Positions 60,099 to 64,000 of a DNA stretch of 64,000 bases are shown here, one piece after another (within the stretch, counting starts at the first letter, position 1; every line of letters begins with the position of its first letter). This DNA is from RGIG9608 sp045612365. GTDB lineage: Bacteria > Bacteroidota > Bacteroidia > Bacteroidales > Paludibacteraceae. The translations under genes were made by a program, and so were the position numbers. The notes below the pieces were generated by a model. That model saw only the letters and a program-made list of their open reading frames with translations. It made no database searches and was not told the origin of the DNA. Location: contig JAZKYY010000019.1 in assembly GCA_045612365.1 (NCBI GenBank), positions 50,556-114,555 on the forward strand, in the 5' to 3' direction.

Positions 60099-62195
60099 AT
60101 GAAATCAATTGTAAAGATTTGGAGTTTAGTGCTCGTAGTTTTGATGGTTCTTGCTTCTTGCGAACCAGAAATGAAGGAAAATGTAACCGATGCAGGTAAT
60201 CCTTCTGATATTTCACTTTTGACGGATCCGTTTACGTTGAGTATGTACTCTTCGCAGGTATCAAGAATCTTGATTGCTCAATATCCTGATGGTTCGAAAA
60301 AGTATGTTGACGGTGCAATTATTGGAGAAACAGGGCTTTTGTTGCAAATGGATAAGGACTATCCAGATCGTGCAAAGGATACTATCTGGGCAAAAACTGA
60401 TCCAGTAGAAGGTTTGGTTGCTGATTGGAAAATTGCAGATGAATCAGTTTTGAAAATAGTTGAAACTTCACCGCTCCCAAGTTACATTGTGGTAGAAGCT
60501 TTGAAGAAAGGAAATACAAAAGTATACGCACAAGTTGAAGATAAGGCTTTTGATACTATAGATGTAATAGTAGATAGCCGTTATGTAAAATCTTTGCGTT
60601 ATACTGTGGAAGGTCCTGCGGGAAATTATGACGTAGAATCGACTACAGGAACTCTTTACGATGTAGACCCACGTGCAGAAAACAATCCAGAAGAAAGAAA
60701 AGACCAATATGTATTGGTGGCTAAAGTTGATGCAGAAGAAAATGGTGGTCAAGTGTCGTTCCCTGTTACTTGGGAAATCGTAGGGGATGTTGATACTATC
60801 AACGATTTGAAATTGACTTATACAGGAGAAAATAGAGAAATTGTTACGATTGAAACCCGTAAAGTTGACAAGAAAGGTTTGATTGAAAGACTAAATGAAG
60901 GAAAATCAGATAAGGACAAAGATTATGTTCGTTCTCTTGATGTTACTGTAAGAGCAAGAGCTGCATATTTTACGGCAGATGCTTTGTTGAGCATTAAACC
61001 TAAAAATGGAATTACACCGATTGAGTCTGTAGATTGGAGACAATTGTACAATGAAGAAGCTGCAGTAATGACTGAAGTTGAAATTGAAACATCAAGTAAG
61101 AATGCGCCAGCTCCTATTGTGCTTACAGCATTGGGTAATCCTAGTGTAGTGGATCATCTTGTTGGTGGCTATCGTTTCGGTATTGTTGACGTAGATGGTT
61201 ATCTTGATAACTCTGCAGCTGGAAATATAATCGAAAATGAATTTGTTCGTTTGGAATCAACAGATGAGACTAAAGAAGGTGGAAAAGTTGGTATTAGAGG
61301 TTTGAAATCGGGAAGTGTTCAAATTTGGGTAGAGATAGGTGATGCTGCTTTGGGAGGAAACTTTACAGAAGAAGAATATGGTGCGCCAGTAAGAACTGAA
61401 CTAACAGTTAATATATTGAGCGTTGTTTCTAGCTTGAAAGTTTACAAAGAAGAAAATATGTCTACAGCGATTGGAACTAATATGCAAAAATTGACGGTTG
61501 GTGATAACCAAGTATTTGTTGCTCAAATCGAAGATGCAGAGGCTCATGATGCATTCAAGGGTAATATCCAATGGCTTGTTGAAAATAATAATAGTGGGGC
61601 TATCTCTATTAGCCAAGATCCAACTGACAAAACTCGAGTAACCGTAACTGCAAATAGTGCTGCTGCAGGTAATGCTGCTCCAAAACTTTATGCTAAGGTA
61701 ACGGATTCAAAAGGCAAAGGAACAATTTCGGCTATGTTCCCTATAGAAGTAGAAGAGGCTGCTTCTGATGAGGCATCAAATCTCGAATTTACTTCTGCTA
61801 ATGTAAGATGGGAAGATTTCTATAGTTTTGGAAGCGATTATTATACTTACGTCTTTACTACTGCTGCGGGAGATGAGTTGGTAATCCCTGCTAGTGATCC
61901 TGATATGATGGGAATGGGATATAATGCTTACATGTTTGATGAGCAAAGAACTTGGACTATTGGTGAAAATGGCGATGAAGATATCTTCATTATGTCAGGC
62001 CCAGGTATAGGAATCACAATCTCTGCTTCAGGAACTGAATATAGAATTAAGAGTGGAACAATTACAATCTCTGGTGGAGGAACATCAGCTTCGATAGATT
62101 TGATTGCAGTGCCTGTAGTAGGTGGAGTAGAAGGAACAGAAACTCCGGTTACTGGTACTTGGTCAGGAGTAAAACCTGCGGATCCAAGACCTTAA
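60099..62195 (+). CDS. Large surface-type lipoprotein with Ig-like repeats
   Basis: The 698-residue protein has a lipoprotein signal peptide with Cys21 in L-A-S-C, followed by E-P-E-M-K-E, an acidic tract of the kind that promotes surface display. The mature part contains several beta-rich, Big_2/Ig-like segments (for example Q-V-S-F-P-V-T-W-E-I-V-G and N-I-Q-W-L-V-E-N-N), ending in a Gly/Ser/Thr-rich region and P-A-D-P-R-P. No enzymatic motif is seen. Its function is unknown; adhesion or binding is possible. A strong terminator follows. Confidence 0.75.
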   Translation: MKSIVKIWSLVLVVLMVLASCEPEMKENVTDAGNPSDISLLTDPFTLSMYSSQVSRILIAQYPDGSKKYVDGAIIGETGLLLQMDKDYPDRAKDTIWAKTDPVEGLVADWKIADESVLKIVETSPLPSYIVVEALKKGNTKVYAQVEDKAFDTIDVIVDSRYVKSLRYTVEGPAGNYDVESTTGTLYDVDPRAENNPEERKDQYVLVAKVDAEENGGQVSFPVTWEIVGDVDTINDLKLTYTGENREIVTIETRKVDKKGLIERLNEGKSDKDKDYVRSLDVTVRARAAYFTADALLSIKPKNGITPIESVDWRQLYNEEAAVMTEVEIETSSKNAPAPIVLTALGNPSVVDHLVGGYRFGIVDVDGYLDNSAAGNIIENEFVRLESTDETKEGGKVGIRGLKSGSVQIWVEIGDAALGGNFTEEEYGAPVRTELTVNILSVVSSLKVYKEENMSTAIGTNMQKLTVGDNQVFVAQIEDAEAHDAFKGNIQWLVENNNSGAISISQDPTDKTRVTVTANSAAAGNAAPKLYAKVTDSKGKGTISAMFPIEVEEAASDEASNLEFTSANVRWEDFYSFGSDYYTYVFTTAAGDELVIPASDPDMMGMGYNAYMFDEQRTWTIGENGDEDIFIMSGPGIGITISASGTEYRIKSGTITISGGGTSASIDLIAVPVVGGVEGTETPVTGTWSGVKPADPRP

Positions 62196-62216
62196 AAGAG
62201 GGAGTATGATAAATAG

Positions 62217-62250
62217 AAGTAGTTCAGGAGAAATTCTGAACTACTTTTTT
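62217..62250 (+). terminator. Terminator after the large lipoprotein
   Basis: An 11-bp stem AAGTAGTTCAG/CTGAACTACTT (62217-62227 with 62236-62246) has an 8-nt loop and is followed by T residues. It shows that in-frame start codons at 62206 are not the start of the next gene. Confidence 0.9.
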
Positions 62251-62316
62251 TATTGTCAAAATTTGGAAAAAACAAAAAAAAATTGTTTCTTTACTCCAAA
62301 CTTACATTTTGTTGAG

Positions 62317-62961
62317 ATGAAAAAACAATTAAAAATAGATTATATAGAGGCTCTTGATAAGTTGCCTATATCGGAATGGAGCAACGTTTTGAGGCAAAAA
62401 GGAGCAATTGGAAGTATTGATGTTGTTAATTGGCTTGAGTTCCCTCATTTGCCAAACACGAAGTTTTATGTTGCATATTCTTCTAATGCTATTTGCATTC
62501 ACTACGAAGTGAAAGGAGAAGGATTGAAGGCTCTTTTTGCTAATGATCAGGATCCCGTTTGGCAAGATAGCTGTGTGGAGTTTTTCTGCAAACGAGTAGA
62601 TCAAGAGGGTTATTATAATTTTGAGTTCAATTGCATAGGTACAAGTCTGTCGGCGGTGCACAAAACTCGTGAGAATAGAACGTCGCGCCCAAAAGAAGAG
62701 ATGGAAACAATTCTTCGTTTTTCTTCGTTGGAAAGAACTACTTTTGAAGAAAAGTCAGGCATTGCTGAGTGGTCGCTTACCGTTGCAATCCCTTTTGCAT
62801 TGATAGGTTTGGATGGTAAAAGATTGCCAGAAAAAATTCTTGCTAATTTCTATAAATGTGGCGATGGTACGCAAAATGTTCATTATGTAAGTTGGAATGC
62901 AATAGAGGTTGAAAAACCTGATTTTCATCGCCCCGATTATTTTGGCGAAATCTATTTCTAG
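62317..62961 (+). CDS. CBM9-like carbohydrate-binding-family protein
   Basis: The ATG at 62317 gives 214 residues; an upstream in-frame start overlaps the terminator. The protein has no signal peptide. The domain resembles the CBM9/DOMON-like family of Bacteroidetes: V-W-Q-D-S-C-V-E-F-F near residue 85, Y-Y-N-F-E-F-N near 100, W-S-L-T-V-A-I-P-F near 150 and a C-terminal D-Y-F-G-E-I-Y-F. It has a beta-sandwich pattern and may bind glycans or haem. Lack of a secretion signal is odd for a glycan-binding module. Confidence 0.75.
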   Translation: MKKQLKIDYIEALDKLPISEWSNVLRQKGAIGSIDVVNWLEFPHLPNTKFYVAYSSNAICIHYEVKGEGLKALFANDQDPVWQDSCVEFFCKRVDQEGYYNFEFNCIGTSLSAVHKTRENRTSRPKEEMETILRFSSLERTTFEEKSGIAEWSLTVAIPFALIGLDGKRLPEKILANFYKCGDGTQNVHYVSWNAIEVEKPDFHRPDYFGEIYF

Positions 62962-63037
62962 TAAATAGAACAGAACATATAGAAGAGTTCTTGCGACAAA
63001 AGCAAGTTCGAGTATTAACCTTTTAAAGTTTAGAGTT

Positions 63038-64000
63038 ATGGTACACAGAAAATTTTTCTTCGTAGCTGCACTGCTTTCTATCATTGGTTTTTCAAGAACA
63101 GCAATTGCACAAGTTCAAGTTTCGGTAACAGATGGCGTTGTAGAAGTCTGTCCCAATACTACGATTCAACTTATAGCACCTCCAGGGGCTTTATCTTATC
63201 AATGGACTCCTGCTCAGGGGTTATCGGCAACAGATGTTCGAAATCCTCTTGTTACTGTCTCACAAAAAACAACTTATGAGGTAACGTATTTGTACGATAC
63301 TGGTATTAACCTTGTGAAAAACGGCGATTTTGAGCAAGGAAATACAGGATTTGTTTCTCGTTATACGTATAAGCGTCCTAGTGGCGCAACAACCCTACAT
63401 CCAGAAGGTTGCTATACGATTTGGACGAATGCTCGCGAAGTTCATAATTATTGGGGAAGAGTTTATGATCATACTTCTGGTAGAGGAAATTACTTAATAG
63501 CGAATGGACATACAACTCCAAATTTTATTGTTTGGGAGCAAAAGATTTCGGTGGATCCAAACCAAGATTATATTTTTCAAGCCTATGCTGTAAATTTTTT
63601 AGATAATCCTGCTCAGTTGCAATTCAGTATTGAAGGCAAGCAGTTGGGAGAGATTTTTACGTTGCAAGGTAACAATGAGTGGAAACATTTTTATGTGGTT
63701 TGGAATAGTGGATCTTATAATGGTGATATTACAATTCGCTTGTTGAATCAAAGAACAGATCCAAGTGGTAATGATTTTGGCGTAGATGATATTTCTTTTC
63801 AAAAATTAGATAGGAAAACAGAATCAATCACCATCAATGTTTATGATATTGATAAAGTAATTCGCGCAACAGCATGTGAGGAGTACGAATGGCGAGGAGA
63901 AGTTTATACCGAGTCAGGCACCTATGTACATAATTATGAGAATGAATTAGGTTGCGCAAGCAGTGAGACGTTAGTGTTGACAATCAATAAAGGTACCCAT
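63038..64000 (+). CDS. N-terminal part of a large surface protein (3' partial)
   Basis: The ATG at 63038 opens a frame that runs off the window after 321 codons. A signal peptide ends near residue 25 (A-I-A-Q). Then comes an Ig/PKD-like segment (V-E-V-C-P-N-T-T-I-Q-L-I-A, L-S-Y-Q-W-T-P), a carbohydrate-binding-like domain with L-V-K-N-G-D-F-E and D-D-I-S-F, and the beginning of C-x-x-Y-x-W repeats (C-E-E-Y-E-W-R-G-E-V-Y), common in gliding and T9SS-secreted adhesins. The C-terminal sorting domain would be beyond the window. Confidence 0.75.
   Translation, partial: MVHRKFFFVAALLSIIGFSRTAIAQVQVSVTDGVVEVCPNTTIQLIAPPGALSYQWTPAQGLSATDVRNPLVTVSQKTTYEVTYLYDTGINLVKNGDFEQGNTGFVSRYTYKRPSGATTLHPEGCYTIWTNAREVHNYWGRVYDHTSGRGNYLIANGHTTPNFIVWEQKISVDPNQDYIFQAYAVNFLDNPAQLQFSIEGKQLGEIFTLQGNNEWKHFYVVWNSGSYNGDITIRLLNQRTDPSGNDFGVDDISFQKLDRKTESITINVYDIDKVIRATACEEYEWRGEVYTESGTYVHNYENELGCASSETLVLTINKGTH

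Noticed and set aside
62206..62316. Upstream in-frame extension of the CBM9-like gene
   Set aside because: It contains the terminator of the previous gene at 62217-62250 and codes for low-complexity residues.
1..64000. CRISPR array, IS element or prophage
   Set aside because: No regularly spaced direct repeats, no transposase, terminase, capsid or integrase genes; the only tyrosine recombinase is a housekeeping Xer protein in an operon with rsmA and corA.

Overview
The window is a low-GC, gene-dense chromosomal segment of a Bacteroidetes bacterium, most likely order Bacteroidales. The evidence is Bacteroidetes-type promoters (TTTG, about 19-20 nt, TAnnTTTG) in front of many genes, the near absence of Shine-Dalgarno sites, Bacteroidetes-restricted families (DUF4837 lipoprotein, TonB-type transducer, lamin-tail/gliding-type surface protein, Bacteroidetes-type PdxA and LptD), and secreted proteins with type IX secretion (T9SS) style ends at both edges. 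A flavodiiron protein suggests an anaerobe or microaerophile. Most genes are housekeeping. No CRISPR array, IS element, phage, plasmid replicon or reverse transcriptase is present.

Layout. 1-1.3 kb: end of a T9SS-type cargo gene and a Ser-rich protein with a sorting-signal-like C-terminus. 1.35-5.45 kb (minus): rpoN - PAP2-like - patatin - U32 peptidase operon. 5.6-9.0 kb: pdxA, pseudouridine synthase, ahcY. 9.0-13.4 kb: overlapping YfhO-like membrane protein, GNAT/FemAB-like transferase and GT4 glycosyltransferase. 13.5-16.2 kb: rsmA, corA, xerD. 16.3-22.8 kb: serC-serA, an orphan histidine kinase, alaS and a small lipoprotein. 22.8-23.3 kb: a 40-aa protein and tRNA-His. 23.3-27.85 kb: prs, flavodiiron fprA, an FISUMP-type lipoprotein with an unusual GC-rich 3' end, and murA. 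28-34.8 kb: GH2 beta-galactosidase, IMPACT-family protein, truA, ABC-F ATPase, orphan ORF. 34.9-41.0 kb: TonB-like protein, PD40-like protein, RsmI-like methylase, TPR-like protein, lamin-tail surface protein. 41.1-48.9 kb: asd, purB, clpC, lptD. 49-53.9 kb: lysC, lysA, GT2, pfkB kinase, ribbon-helix-helix protein. 53.9-60 kb: sigma-54 activator without DNA-binding domain, DUF4837, DPP-IV-like protein, holA, HsdR_N nuclease-like protein. 60-64 kb: large lipoprotein, CBM9-like protein, start of a large surface protein.

How the genes work together. asd, lysC and lysA cover three steps of aspartate-family (lysine/diaminopimelate) synthesis. serC-serA make serine and pdxA makes the pyridoxal cofactor used by SerC and LysA. 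murA and lptD serve the envelope. rpoN and the sigma-54 activator are the two halves of an enhancer-type regulatory system, although the activator here lacks the usual DNA-binding domain.

Most interesting signals: (i) the 3' end of the FISUMP-type lipoprotein at 25545-26387 looks like the variable region of a diversity-generating retroelement, followed by a strong hairpin, although no reverse transcriptase or template repeat lies in the window; (ii) the DPP-IV homologue at 56253-58388 has lost the catalytic Ser, the catalytic His and the double-Glu substrate motif, and so reads as a pseudopeptidase; (iii) the sigma-54 activator ends right after its AAA+ domain and carries GAFTSA rather than GAFTGA.
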